A model generated the notes under the pieces. The model saw nothing but the letters and a program-made list of their open reading frames with translations. It had not been told where the DNA came from and did no database searches. Shown here piece after piece: positions 1-15,400 of a stretch of DNA of 64,000 nt; position 1 is the first letter of the stretch; each line of letters opens with the position of its first letter. Origin of the DNA: Megaustenia siamemsis. Its lineage: Eukaryota > Mollusca > Gastropoda > Stylommatophora > Ariophantidae. The position numbers and the translations under genes were made by a program. The DNA lies in contig JAVIAB010000049.1 of the NCBI GenBank assembly GCA_032433765.1, positions 21,518,779 to 21,582,778 on the forward strand, given 5' to 3'.

Positions 1-205
1 CCTGTACCCACTCTCAAAGACTTGGTGAACCCCTGATGTTGTGTTAGTCTAAAGGAAAAAAAACCCTGCACCCACTCTCAAAGACTTAGTAAACCCCTGA
101 TGTTGTGTCGGCCTGGAAAAAAAAAAAAACAACCCCTGTACTCATTCTCAAAGACTTAGTAAACCCCTGATGTGTTAGTCTCAAAAAAAAAAAAACCCCC
201 ATTTT
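1..205. repeat. Tandem repeat, about 60-bp unit, 3+ copies, cut by window edge
   Basis: Three to four copies of a unit containing 'cactctcaaagactta' and 'acccctgatgt', each separated by an A-rich stretch. The array starts before the window. No coding frame is supported. Confidence 0.8.
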
Positions 206-411
206 GTTTGGACCTGCACATGAGCTTTCTTCTAGCCAACAGTGACAATGACATCTCCTTCACCACAATGGCCTCAATTTTTTATGTGTGCAACAAGTGA
301 TTTTACATTTCCAAATCAGCCCTCAGTTTTGTGTACAATGGTCCATCTCATATTAACCTGCTTCATGAGCAATCTTCACTTGGCCACAAGCGGAATGTGA
401 AATATACTAAC

Positions 412-471
412 CTTTTTTCCCTGCTGCTTTTTTGAATACAAGTCCATAAGAGACTCTGAAGGTTTGGATTT
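412..471 (-). CDS. Internal exon of the unknown minus-strand gene
   Basis: A 60-bp frame of 20 codons. The acceptor is a TTTTCAG at 472-478 (minus strand) and the donor is GTTAGT. It reads a Lys-rich peptide containing SLMDLYSKKQQGKK. Length, phase and splice sites fit the exons at 6819, 14776 and 16106. Confidence 0.5.
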
Positions 472-3400
472 CTGAAAACAAATGACACCTAACCTTAGAC
501 AACATCGAACAACATGAAGCACTATACAACATAAAAGTCACTGCAAGCAATGGGTCACTGCAAGCAATGGGAACTGGACTATTGTTATGGGGAACTGGAC
601 TAGTGTTAAGGGGAATTGGATTGTTGTTATAGGAGAATTGGACTATTGTTATGGAGAATTGGACTAGTGTTATAGGGAACTGGACTATTGTTATGGGGAA
701 TTGGACTAGTGTTATGGGGAATCGGATTGTTGTTATAGGAGAATTGGACTATTGTTATGGAGAATTGGACTAGTGTTATGGGGAACTGGACTAGTATTAA
801 AGGAGATTAGACCAATGTTATGGGGGATTTGAAAGGTGTCAAGGAGGATTGGACTAGTGTTATGGGGGATTGGAATACAGTTATTGAGAATTGGAATAGT
901 TATAGAAAATTGGACTGGTCTTAAAGGGTACTAGAAGAGAGTTATAGGAATTGGACTAGTGTTAAGGGGTACTAGAATAGAATTATGGGAATTGGACTAG
1001 TGCTAAGGGATACTAGAATAGAGTTATGGAATTGGACTAGTAAAATGGGGAATTGTACTAGTGCTATTGGGAACTGGACTAGAGTTATGGGGAAACTAGA
1101 CAAGTGTTATGGGAACTTGGAATAGTGTGGAGAATTGGACTAATGTTATGGAAATTGGACCAGTATTATGGGGAATTACCACAGTGTTATGGGGGACCGG
1201 AAATACATTTGGGATATACGGACATGCTACGAGATCTACATGCCTTACAAAGATCATTCTACAGCACACAATGCCAGGCAAAAGAAGATAAGACAGAGGA
1301 AGAGGAGATAAAACAACATAAGAGAATAGATAGGATAAACTATCATCACATCTCAGAATGCAGCTTTTAGTTGTGAGGTTTGGTACAAAATTGTAAAAAC
1401 GCCATCAAGAGGGACCCAACAACCATTAAGGTTGCAGCACTGACGATATATGTAACTGAAATAGTTCACGAAGTGCAAATGAAATCGGGTTTAACGAAAT
1501 TGGAATCAAACTATAGAATTAGTATATATATTAAAAAATAAGTAAAAAGCCCCATCACACCAAGTGGCATATAAGGAATATGGTGTTAGTGACCATACTT
1601 TTTTTTAGACCTTCGGCACATGATTTTTAGGGTATTGTGGACGGTATTACGCCTATGCCGCTTGACTTTTCCAGATGAATTGGCATAACTAAGGTGAACT
1701 GGAACAACGTTAAGGGAAACTGGCATAACTATGGTGATTGGCACAGAGTTAAAGGGAATTGAAATGATGGAAAACTGGCATAAAGTTATGGGGAATTGTA
1801 ACAGAGCTGAGGAGAATGTGAAGAAATAGAGAGTTGGTATAAAGTTGACAACTGGAATAGAATCATAGGAACTGGTATAGAATGATGGGAACTGGTATAG
1901 AATGATGGGGAACTAGTATAGAATCATAGGGAACTTAGGGAACTGGTATTGAATCATGGGGAACTAGTACAGAATTATGGGGAACTAGTATAGATTCACA
2001 GGGAACTGGCATAGAATTATATGGAACTGGTATAGAATTATGGGGAACTGGTATAAAATGATGGGGAACTGGTATAAAATGATGGGGAACTGGTATAGAA
2101 TTATAGGGAACTGGTATAGAATGATGGGGAACTAGTACAGAATTATGGGGAACTGGTATAGAATCACGGGGAACTGGTATAGAATGATGGGGAACTAGTA
2201 CAGAATTATGGGGAACTGGTATAGAATCATGGGGAACTTGTATAGAATTACAGGGAACTGGTATGTAGATGGTCACAGTAAACTGGTGATCAGGTTAAAA
2301 GGGTTGAGGAAAAAAAAAAAAAACAATGAATGCACTACATGACCATTTCACAAATTCTAGCAAAAGTCCATCAACTAGAAATACAGAAGCAAAGAAAAAC
2401 AAAAATGCAATAAACAGAACACATAATAGATGCATACATGTTCCAAGCAATATTGGATCATTAGTAATATAAAGTCATTATACTGACAGCTGAGAAAATC
2501 TATAGAATGCATGTTTTTAGGCAAAGCATGAAGTGTCTGTTATTCTGATATGCTATATACATCCCCTAGGCACTGTATACATAAACAAAGTAAAGTAAAG
2601 TACCCCTGTCACGCCAAGTGGCGTATAGGGAATATGGTGTTAGTGACCATAAATTTTACAGACCTTCAGCACATGATTTTTGGGGTAATGAGGCCGGTAT
2701 TACGTCCGTGCCGCTTCACTTTCTCAGAAAAAAATCCTGTACCCATTTAAGGCTGGGTGAACCCGTAAGCCGTCGGTTGGGATTGAACCCTACCCCTTGT
2801 CCTTTGTAGTCCAGTTCACTAACCACTGAGCTATCGCGGCTCCATTAGGCACCGTATACCGAGGGCATATATTTTCCCAATAGCAACATAATGTTGTGAA
2901 GAATGAACAATCTGGCAAACAGCAAGGAATAGAATTGATTCATTTGAAACAAGCTGCTACAGAACAACCCTTAACTCTTTCCGCACGGAAGCTTTTTATT
3001 GACGCAACGGAAGAGATTTTAGAGACAAAATTGTTCATGGTTTTAAGAATCAATGTATATATTTATCTAACATATAACATGTTATATATGAACGTTTAGA
3101 TAATTGAACAAGGTATTAGATTTCACCAATATCACGATGATACAAGACTTGTAAAATGAATATGGTCTGATGGCGTTCACACTAATAAAATTTAGCGTGG
3201 CGCACCATGCGGCGGATCATAGGGAAAGAGTTAAAATACTTTAGTAAAGTAAGAAAAGTACCCCTGTCACGCCAAGTGGCGTATAGGGAATATGGTGTTA
3301 GTGATCATAATAATATTTAACAGACCTTTGGCACATGATTTTTGGGGTAATGTGGTGGGTATTACACCAGTGCCGCTTTATTTTCCCAGAAAAAAAAATC

Positions 3401-6400
3401 CAGTACCCATTTATGGCTGGGTGAACCCAGACGCTGTCGATCAGGATTGAACACAACCTCTTGTCCTTTGTAGTTCAGTTCACTAACCACTGAGCTATCA
3501 CGGCTCCCTAAAGATACTTTAGGTAATGAAAAAGAGCAATGAAGACAATCTAAAAGATTTCAACATGAAAAAACTGGTTTATAACACCAATCTACAGAAG
3601 AAATGTAAATACTGTGGCCACATCAACAGACACTGCAGGCTGGAAAGTACAATAATGGAGGGTATGGGCAGACCAAGAAAGTGGTTTCAAGATACCAAGG
3701 AGACATTGGAGATAACAACAGAAGAAGTGGGAGATGTGGCTAGAGACAGATTCTTTCAGATGGGATATGGTGAATGTAACATTATGCAAAGGACATATGG
3801 TCTTGTGATGAGGCATTGTATATAATACGTGGGCATTATACAGAATGACATGCATGATTTGAGCAAAGTATGAAAAGTGAATCATGGACAGTAGACAAAC
3901 AAATGAAAAGACAATTAGAGGCCACAGAGATGGGATTTCTCAGAAGAATGTTGAGAGTTCCCTGGACAACTAAAAAGACTAACGTGGAAATTCTGAAAGA
4001 GGCCAAATCAAAAAGGGAGCTCATAATGAACAGAAAGAAACAATCAACATTTTTCTGGTGCATCATGAGAAGAGGAAAGTTGAAATACTTGGGTTGCAAT
4101 TGGTAAAATACAGGGAAAGAGAGATCATGGACGACAAAGAGAAGATACTGGATATGTAAAATTAACATAAAATTGTACGTAGCAGCTAAACTATTAGAGA
4201 GATGAGGCAAACAACAGCGTTTCAGCAAAAGCTTTCATCAGGTACAAAACAACAAATATATAAAGATTAACACGATGGGCAAATAATATTCTAAATAAAA
4301 TAAAAAAATACCAATACATATGCAAAACATTTATCTAAAAAAATGGCAGAAAAAAAGAAACAGTAGCCAGGATTTTCGCAGCTGTCATATTTTCATATTC
4401 ATTTACGCAGCTACATAAATCTTGGCCATCATTTCTTTATTCCTGTCATTTTTTAGAAGCTACACAAATCTGGGCAACCGTTTCTTTCTTTCCGCCATTT
4501 GATATGCACCTCATATGTCAGGTTTGGTAATTGTACCCACTGCTATATGCAGTAGACAGTACAAACTGCGGCTGCCCTACAGGTATGCCCGGGAGAGTAA
4601 AAGGCTAAGGGAGGGCACCATGAAGTAAAACCCCACTGCCTTGTGGGTGAGACTTTAGTCAAAGGCTAGCGGAGCCAACTGTAAACAACCCAACGGAAGG
4701 GAACAGAAAACCACCACTGTAATTTCTTTGAATAATCATGAATCGCCACAATTATAGATTTCATTACAACACCGTTAAGGGGGATTCCAATGGAATATCC
4801 TCATTCGGTAGGGAACATCATGTGCTACAGGTGATACCCGATCGTCATCAAGTTACTGTAAGCAAAATAAAGATAAAACAGACACTAAAAATAGGAACTT
4901 GTAATGTAAGAACACTCATGCAAATGGGAAAACTGGAAAATAAGTAGTAGTAGTGGAAGTATTTTATATTATATCAGTTTCCCCGTTTAGCGTTGAATAG
5001 AATGTTAAGGAAATGTGTGAAACAATAAGTATTTCATTTCTCAGATATCCCATTTTTTATATTGTTCACATTTTCTTGGAATGATTATCAGCACAGGATG
5101 CTGCAAAGTTCAATGCATGCTTTTCTTAATCTTCTCTCCCTTTTCATCTACTCTTACACCATTTTGGGTGTCAAGAAAAGATTCTAGCTCTAGCCATTCT
5201 TGCAGCAGTTTGTCAATTGATGCTGGAACATCTCTTAAGTGTTGTTAGTCCATCTTGCTCTGGGGTTACCAGGGGCTCTTTTCATCTCCTCTTATAACAA
5301 ATGTTTTGTACAGTATAGATCATTAAGTGTTATGGCAGCTGCATGCAGATTATTTTTCTGACTTGGCTCTTGCTGACGTGTTTATATGATATGCACAACA
5401 ATCTAGTTGTGAAATAATGTGCTGCTATTCCCTGTTGCAGTTATGTTTACATCTGATGAGCAGATGGACTGTGAACTTTATTGATATTTCAGCGGAACAT
5501 TATTTATTGTTCTTGTATCGACGGGTTTACCTATCTTTGATAGGCCAACATGTGTTTATGGTTTGACAGGCAAACATCTATTTTGACAACAATGGCGTCT
5601 TAGCGGGAATGTATATACTGAGTGTACAAAGTCTGTGGTGGCAGATGAAACAGAAATGATCAATGGCCCAGAAAGCAAAAACAGCAAAGTGTGTGGTACA
5701 CGGAGAGGCATATTCAGAACATGACAGACGAATATGGTTGACCACTGTGAAAGAGATTGGAGCATCTTCACGTACTATTCCTAATAAAACCATGGAAAGA
5801 AATTCTAACATATGTCAGAACAAGGTAAATGAGGCAGAGTCAGATCAAGACATGGATGAGTAGCATCAAAAGATGGACAAGTTAGCTTATGGCAACCTGC
5901 ACCATCAAAGGACAAGTCAACTTATGGCAACCTGCACCATCAAAGTAAGAGACAGAGTGGAATGGTGACCCTGTGCAACCTTCAATGCGGAGACGGCACA
6001 CAATGATAGTATAGAATCTCCTGGCATTCTACATCTCTTTCACCACATCATTTCTAATCCTGTTTTGTGTGTTATATGTTTATTTCTGCTGAGAGCCTAC
6101 TGAGCCGAAACGTTGTTCTAATTTGTGTCGTTCACTTATTATGTAAAGCTTTAACCACACCGCCTTTTCGATATTTTCTTTTTTTGATCTCTTCGTTCTT
6201 TCCAGATGGGAAAACCATTACAATTTTTTTGTCTCTGTATGTAGTCTAGAAATGATTGAATGCCCAATCTCTCTTTCACCACATCATTTCTAATTCTATC
6301 TCTCTTCTGGTTACCCAGTCACACATGCATCTTCCAATAGTTCTGCAGAATGCTTGCAAGATCAGATACTGAACAAACTCATTTACATTTCATCACCATT

Positions 6401-9400
6401 GTTTATAAAATTATTTTCAAATAATGAGTTAAATTATTTGTCTGTGTATGTGCCATTACTTTTTTTTTTATTACATTCTTGAATCAGCTCAGGGACTGAA
6501 GTGAATAGTAATTTTAAAAACAACTTCATGGGCCAGGTTTTGACCAGTGGGCCAAAAGTTGCCCACCTCTATTACAAAGAGATGATATTTAGCTTGTAAA
6601 AATGATGCTAAACACAACAAGAAGTAAATAAGCCACCACACAAAAGTGCAATTAAAGAATGCAGTTAATCGGCTAAATGTGAAAAAAAAAACTATTAAAA
6701 GCAAGCACACACAAACAGCACACAAAACTTTGTAGCTGTTTATAATAAAAAGAGAAACAAGCCCCCATCAGACAGCTGGAAATAAAGCACAAACTTAAAC
6801 TGCTGAATTAATGCTCACATTGTAATCCTGAACATGCTGTTGGAGATGCTCATCTCGAGAGGAGGCTACTCTGTTGTCATCTCGTCTCCGTTTTTTCCCC
6901 TTGCTTGTCTCCTGTAGGCAGAAATAAAAAGCAGAATAGCTCAGGCCAAAATAGCATTTCAGAAAATGAAAAATATCTTATGAAACAAATCTATGTCAAT
7001 AAAAATGAGAAAGAGAATTCATCTGTGCTGTATAGAACCAATTCTGACCTATGGAAGCGAACCATGGACAGTAGACAAACAAATGAAAAGACGATTAGAA
7101 GCCGCAGAGATGACATTTCAGAAAATGAAAAATATCTTATGCAACAAATCTATGTCAATAAAAATGAGAAAGAGAGTTCATCGGTGCTATGTAGAACCAA
7201 TTCTGACCTATGGAAGCGAATCATGGACAGTAGACAAACAAATGAAAAGACGATTAGAGGCCACAGAGATGGGATTTCTCAGAAAAATGTTGAAAGTTTC
7301 TGAGGAAGTTCTCAAAGAGGCCAACACAAAAAGAGAGCTCTTAAAAAATATCAGAAAGAAGCAATCAACATTTTTTTGGGCACATCATGAGAAGAGGAAA
7401 GTTGGAATACTGGCAAAATAAAAGGAAAGAGAGATCGCTGGCGACAAAGAGAGAAAATACTGGATAGCTTGATGCCATGGCAAACAGTCAACAACAGAAC
7501 TGATACGATGCACTGTAGATAGAAGATTGTGGAGGGACATGATCACCTACGCCAACTGGTATGGCACATGATGATGTCTCCTGTAAGACACAATTACACA
7601 CTTTTCCTAATTTCTTGTACATGAAAGTTTAAGAAAGGTCATAATGTCAATCTTCTTCTTCTACCTTTCAGCTCCCTGTGGAGCATAGGTCTTCAACAAA
7701 CACTTTCCAAGCCGTTCTGTTCCTTGTCATTCATTTAAAATCATTCCATGTCTTCCCAAACATCTTCATCTCTGCTTCCATCTGTCTTCTCATAGAATTC
7801 TTTGGTCTTCCTCTTTGTCTTTTTCAGTGGAGATTCCAAAAGAAAGCCTACTGTGTAATACTCTCAGTTGGCTTCCGTAGTGTGTGTCCTATCCAGCGCC
7901 ATTGTCTTCGCTGTATTTCCTTATACACTGGTATTTGACTGGTACATTTCCATAATTTTATGTTAATGATTTTGTCCTGTCATTTCCATCATTTTATTCT
8001 GCATAATCATCCATTAATGATAGTCTGCATTTTCATGATTGTCATTTTAGTTGTTCTCCATGTTTCACAGCCATATAATAATAAGACTGATTTAACATTT
8101 GAATTGAACATTTCTATTTTACCATAATGTCAATAGTTTAGTCAAAAGGTTATCTTCATTGCACCAGTCCAAAAGTGCTTGGACCTCTGAAGTATAGCCC
8201 TTTAACATGCAGAGACTTATGATACCGGGATTGTGATGGTTCGTTCATTCGCTTTCGTCAGCTTTGACCTCTGACGAAGTCCCACCCACTCAATTTTGTG
8301 GGACTGAATTTTGCGTGTAAAGTCTGTTTTATCCCATTACAGGATGCCCCTCGCCATGCAGGCAGATTTACTCCGACTTCAGAGGTACTAATTTTTAGGG
8401 AATTAGTAAAACCCAGGTGTCCTCGCCAGGGTACGAACCCCGGCTGTTGCCGTGGTAAGCCAACCGATTGTGATGGTTGACTAGTCTTCTTTGGATTCCA
8501 GCATAGCACTCCTGTCTAGCATCTCCCACCTTAACATAATATTCATGCAGTCTGTTCATAGTTACTGATTCAGGGTAATTTTTAAACCCTAGATTACAAT
8601 GCCTACCTGTAACGCACTTTGTTACATCCCATAATACAAATTACTACCACTTAATTGTAACATTAGGAGCACTGAAAATAGTATTTTCTTTAACTTTTGA
8701 CACACAACTGTGTGTTTACCAATTCTATCTATCTCTATCTATTGTCCTTTTGAGCCAAAGACGGCACATATTGCAGAGATCACTGCTCTAAAATCTGTTC
8801 CCATAACAATACTTTTTACAATGACAGCTTGTCAAGCCATCGATCAACCTCCTTAGTCGCCTCTTACGACATGCCTGGAAGGTCACAGTGCCATTATTCT
8901 TTATAATTTACCAATTAGACTCATAAAAAGGTAATGTGGTCGGTATTACGCTCGTGCCGCTTTACTTTCCCAGAAAAAAATCTGGCACCCATTTAAGGCT
9001 GGGTGAACCCGGAAGCCGTCGGATGGGATCAAACCCTACCTCTTGTCCTTTGTAGTCCAGTTCACTAACCACTGAGCTATCGCGGCAAGGGTTGTTTGAT
9101 GTTATTGACGGCTAAGGATATTTCCCTGGTGACAGGGACAAATAAAAATGACTAATTTGTTAAAATTTAGCGAATTTTTTTTGTATTGTAGGACTGCATC
9201 TCACAAAATGGAATGGAAAAATATCATATACTATATTAGTAGAAACAAATAAAACGCTCAGGGAGTCACTGGAAGTAGTAATTAGGAAGGTACATGGGGG
9301 GGGGGGGGGGGGGGGGTTAATGTTTGAACACAGCAAACTATAACAATGTTGAAGTCTTTGTGTTTGATGCTGTAATTATTACTTCTGTAGCGTAATCTAG

Positions 9401-12400
9401 GGTTAAAGTCACTTTTTTGTTGTTGTCCTGTATCCCTGAAGGTATTCAGAATATCAGTGTGCTCCATTAATGATGTTGCTATACCATAGTGGGTGGCTCT
9501 GAGGAAGGGTTTTTCAATGAAGTGACATTGGTAAATCAGCTTTTTAACAAGAAATCTCAAGTCTTCGAAGCATTACTTTTGTCCACTGGCTGGTTGCTTT
9601 TCTTTGCTGAGCCTATTACAGATTAACTTCTGGGTTGAGTTGTTGAGGCATGTGGATAACATGTCCTGGTCATATGTGGCATCCTCTAGAATCATGGAAC
9701 TTTAGCTTTCATAAACATAAGGACCTTTTCAAACTCTTATTAAAAAAAAAAAGGAAACATTTTAATACCTTTTCTGTTTATTCCACATTTGTACCAAAAA
9801 CTATTTAATAATTTTTCAACAGTCATGTATCTTTTAACACGTTCCATACCATGAGACGCAGAATGAAGCTCTAGTAACTGACACTAGTGTGCCTATTAAT
9901 TTATTTACCTTTTCACAATTATTTCCAGTAAAACAAACCTGTAATTCTCTTATTTAAATCTCTTTTCAGCATTCCTGGGCAAATTGTTCTCAACAAGCTG
10001 TGTTTTTTTTTAGATCAATTTTAATTTATTTTCTCGCTGTTATTTGAAGTTATAACAAAATTCAGAAAAATGGCCTGGCCACCAGAGTGTTAAATTCCAC
10101 AGTGGTAAATGTGTTATCAATAAGCAAGACAGTCACGTCACCTTACAACAGTTAGAAGTTACACAATGATACCCCCCTTAAAAACAAATCAAATAATTAT
10201 GTCCCATAATACCAATTACAAAAATTATAATTATGTCCCTTTATTTCTAAAGGGAGTGAAAGTATCACTATGGATGTTTTCTACTTGCTTGAAGAAAAAA
10301 TATTCACTTTGCTCCTTTTACTGGATCTTACCATTCACCTTCACAATAATTTTTAATCAGTGACCAAAATGTACCGTTTTAAAAAAAGAACCAAAAAAAA
10401 AATCAAAAGCAACAGAACACTACTAAGGAGATCATGAAAGCACAATTCAAACAAAGGCAACAAGTTTCTACTTACAAAGTGAATGCTGTGTTATGAAAAA
10501 AAAATCGTAGTAAAATAATCAAACAGTTAAAAATGAATAAACTGCATGCATACATTTAATGGTGACATGTGATGAGAAGAGATAATAACCGAATAGCAAA
10601 GCAAGCCCTCATGTGGGAAACAACAGGTAAGAGAAAAAGAGGAAGACCCAGAGAGACACTGAGAAGAAAATTGATGACAGAGGCAAGAGCAGCAGGAATC
10701 GGCTCCCTCAATGAGATAGAGCTGCTTGGCAAATGGCGAGATTTGATAAAATATCTTTAAAAGAATTGAAAACTGCTAGAACAAAATTTCAGATAAGAGA
10801 GGGAGTATCTTGGTCTACGCCCTATGGGCCGGCTACGGCTCGAAAGGTCAATAGGTAGATAGATAGATTTAATTTCTAAAAGTAAAAATATGTAGTTGCT
10901 TAAGTGTGTGTGTGTCACACAAGAGAAGGTTCTTCACATTCATGATGATGATGATAGTGTTCTAACAGAAATGAAAGATGAGTGCAGCAATTAACTATTG
11001 AGCAATGTAGGCTGTACACGCAGCGACGAATATTTCAGAGGAAGCATCTGAGGCTACGACTTGTCTAATATTTTATCACAATACATAACACAATCTCCAG
11101 CTCAAAGAGTTAAATGTCAAATTACATCCAGCCACCGTATTTGTATTCCCTAGTATAGCCGAGATATAGTTCAAATAACTAATACATTACACTAATAAAT
11201 AGACTTCAATGAAAGTCAAACCTACTACAACCGTACAGCGGTATCTATTGACCATGCAATGTGTATGAGAACTAGGTAGGCCATTTCAACAATTACCTCC
11301 GTTTCCATGGCAACAAAAGAACGACAAGAGAGTGTTCTATCATTTTATTGAACCTATAGAAGTGCCATTTTGGAGCAGAATTTATGAAGCAAATCCTGTA
11401 AGAATTACTGCCTGGAATCTATACACACACACAATTTAATTAACAGCAAAATGAAGTTTTTTTTTTACATAACTTATAATTCAAATAACTAAGATATTAA
11501 GATGTCATTATAATTATGTTAATTTAGGGCAATAATTGAAGGAACTATGTTACACCGTGAAATTGCAGCAATGTTTGTTTTGCAAATCAGCAGGTTAAAA
11601 GTCAAACTAAAAGTTCAGTCTCATGTCTGGTCCCCTCAAGTTTCAAACTCACTGTCCGCCACTGTGTACTATGTAATGGTGTATTGGTCTCTCCATTACG
11701 GGACTTGTTTTCTAATTGGAGATCCAACAGACAGTTGATTTACAGCTATCTATAGTGTTAATAAGGCCTGCAGGCAGAAAGGGAAACCCTGGAATCTCCC
11801 AAACCTTGTGATATCTTCAGTTACACAAGCTATAGATGAGTGACATCATTTTACCCACAACCGCTCCTGCTCACACTACAGAAAACATCCCAAGCTTAGA
11901 ATGATTACTATCAACCTTGATGCCTTTTAAGGCTACAGATGGCTGTGGCTGATGTGCCTCTACACGTGACGCTACTTGAAGTTATCAGACTACTTGAAAT
12001 AGAGTGGCAGGATAAAAACACCAGGCACTGAAAGTTCTCATGAAAGTCAAAATTCCACACATCCACACAATGATGCAAACAGTCCAAGTGAAACAGCCAG
12101 GACCACACCTAAACAACTCATCACAGAAGTTATTTTGGGGTGAACTCAGCAAAGGAAAACAACCAGCAGTGGACAAATGAAATACTTCAAAAACTCATTC
12201 ACTCCCATGTTGCGCAATCAGTGCCAAACATAGTCATTTACAACTAAACTTAAAAGGAACCTTCTCATCACAACAGAGATGAGATGTTGAGAAATTATGT
12301 CAGAAAGATTGGATATCGAACCAATCAATGACTACATTGAGAAATAACAAATAAAATGGGGTTTACCCATCTAGAAAAAATGCCAAGCGATTACTTACCA

Positions 12401-15400
12401 TACAAGGCATAAGGGGACCTCGGTAGTCTAATTGGGAAAACCAGCCGACCGGGCTACTGACGTTTGACAACTTGTGTTTGATTCCCGCTGGAAGCAGTGT
12501 GAATTGTACTCATGGCTGGAAACAAAATACCCCTGCAGGTGACCCAGCCGCTAGCAGAAATTGGTACCAGGGTAATACTCTGGAAAGGTGAGGAGTGTCG
12601 CCTCACATTGTGAGTTTCGATGCTTGAAATGACACTGTCCAGAAGTCTCCAAACACTTCTGGATAGGTGTCTGAGCGCATATGGGTGAAAACGCGTGTGC
12701 AAAGATGCCAATTCAAGTGTCATACTTTAATTTTCACCGTTACAAGGCATTTATTAAAAGAGGAGAAGGGAGACGATCAAGAGGCAGGTCTTGAGCGCGA
12801 GATGGACAGACATCAATGAAAAGCTACACTATCAATTGGCAAAGGTTGAAGCTGCCAAAATGGTGAAAATCAGAACTTTGTGTCCCCCTTGACATAAGCA
12901 TGTGTATAAGAGAAAAATAAGATAAATCAGCAGGTGGGTGATACTGTAACAGTACAGTATTCTATACTATTCTTATTTTCACCAGAAGATATAGTTTAAT
13001 AATGTCACAAAATATTTAACGAGTAGACAAATAGTTGGTAGCAAGCAGTGATAATGTGTCAGTAGTTTGGTAATATATTAGTGTCCCATGCTGGATGCTG
13101 TATTACTGAGCAGCTTCTCTCGGGACTGAATCTGTCAATATTGGATAGATAGATCTGACCACAGAATGAACAAGATGCATTTTTGTTGCCTGGCCTCTCT
13201 CCTTTCTCCTGCACCTTTTGTCTTCTGAATTTGACATCAGTGTTTCCTTGAATGTTGCTGTGTAGATGTGCAAATTGCGCACCAAAAATGTGAGGAGACG
13301 GAATTGTTGCGCGCCAAAATAAGTAGAGACAGAATTGGCGCAGTGCAGTGCGCAGGGAGAGAAAAGTGACGTAGAAAAGGGATGACGTTGCTTTTTGGTC
13401 AGTTAGAAATTTGAGTAAGTTTGGAGTGAGTTGATGGGCGGAGACAGCTGGGCCGGAGAAGAGCAGTGGAAGGAGCAGTTGATCAGTGATGCAGCTAGTA
13501 CGGATGCCCAAGGGCCTGATAGTTTGATATCATCTGGATGAAGTCTAACGAGGACGACTCTTGCTGCCAAATAGCCTTCACTGTTGAGAAGAATTGATCA
13601 TGTTTCAACGACATCTTGACCATGATCATTGTTGAACAAGTCTAACGTGGACAACTCTTGCTGCCAAATAGCCTTCGCTGTTGAGAAGAATTGATTGTGT
13701 TTCAACGACATCTTGACCATGATCATTGTTGGACAAGTCTAACGTGGACAACTCTTGCTGCCAGTAGTGCTGATGGGTGGCAGGGGCTGATCGAGGAGAT
13801 TAGTGAGTTGATTACGTAGTGAAACCTGCTTAGAGACGATTTTTGAAATGAATTGTTGTTCATTGAATTATAGACAGTTCTTGTTGTTAATTGATAAACC
13901 TTCTTGTTGTTAATTGATAGACAGTTGTTAGTCATGAATTGATAAACCTTCTTGTTAATTGATAGACAGTTGTTAGTCATGAATTGATAAACCTTCTTGT
14001 TGTTAATTGATAGACAGTTATTAGTCATGAATTGAAAAACCTTCTTCTTGTTAATTGATAGACAGTTGTTCATCATTGAACTGATAAACCTTCTTGTTAA
14101 TTGAAAGACAGTTGTTCATCATTGAACTGATAAACGAATGTTTGGCTCAATTATATATATACATTCATTAATTGGATTCGACATTGAAGTAGGGAACGGT
14201 TTGTCGTTTGATGCTTCATTAAGATGATCATTAATGTGTTCAGTAATAAACTTTTTTTCTTCAGCTGTGTTGTTTTTCACTTTAGCTCTCTGTGTTCTTC
14301 AATCTGATGCCAGGATTTTCTATTTTCTTTCATTGATAAAGAATCCTCTCAAGGAAGCCTTTCAAACATCCTTCTATCTCAGCACTGGTCTGCCCTTTGG
14401 TCTCTTTCTGTCCCTAAGTTCGCCATACAATATTTGTTTGTGAATACGATAGTTTTCCATTCTTGCGTGGCCCAGCTATTTTAGTCCCCGACTCGTATTG
14501 CCACGATGGATGGAGTGTGGCTTGGTTGCAAGATGTTAGAGTTGGTTACTCTGATGTTCATTATCTTGCGATGGTAAAACACATGAAAACTATTAACCTT
14601 TTTTTTTTGCCCTGCATAGATAGTCCAAGTTATGTACAAAAGTGTACGAGCGGTGGGGGTTTTCCTTCTGCTTTGTCCCAATGAAGCCATTTAAAATTTA
14701 AATGATTATGTATAATGTATGAAAATGGAATCTACAATGGGATGAAAATACGTTTTAATAAAGTTACTTCATTACCTTGTTAGCTCGCTTGTCTTTCATA
14801 CGTTTTGATCGTCTCTCATACTCTACTGTTGCATGGACGCCCTCTCTCTCATGGTTACCACCATTCTGAAGAGAGAGAGATGATGAATGAGATGAGGTTA
14901 GCAAAAAGAAGAATCACACATGAACACATCAAATGTTTGTTATTCACTGTTATTAGAGCTGAAATCACAACATTCAAATGAAGGCAGAGAAAAGAGCAAA
15001 AAAAAGAGAAACATGACAGGATGAGAAAAAGAGAGAAGAAGAGAAAAAAGAACGAAAGGTGAAAGAAATGGAGAGGAAATATGGTCACACCTCTGGCTAA
15101 AATCGACCGCAAAAAGAAATGATTACCATACTGGATCCCAGTGCCTTGTTTCAGGTAAATACACCACTGTGTGGCCAAAATTCAAAGAAAGTTTGATTTT
15201 CAAAATCGAAATATTACATTTTAAGTAGTAGTATTTTTTTTAATTAATAAAGGACTCAAGCCTTAATAGCAAAAAGACAGTAGTAATGGTAACAACAAAG
15301 AAAAAGACATCACCTCAGTGCAAATAAGGACAAGTGGAACAATATTAAAACAGGTAAATGAATTTAAATATTTGGGAACTTTGTTAACTTCAGATGGAAG

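Noticed and set aside
2750..2845. tRNA-like A and B boxes, possible tRNA genes (also at 3420, 9000, 42830)
   Set aside because: No complete cloverleaf; the same head is fused to a common body with target duplications, so these are SINEs.
13059..13511. 150-codon minus-strand frame as a host gene
   Set aside because: Its only recognisable part is the LINE E Cys knuckle at 13085-13195; the rest has no motif.
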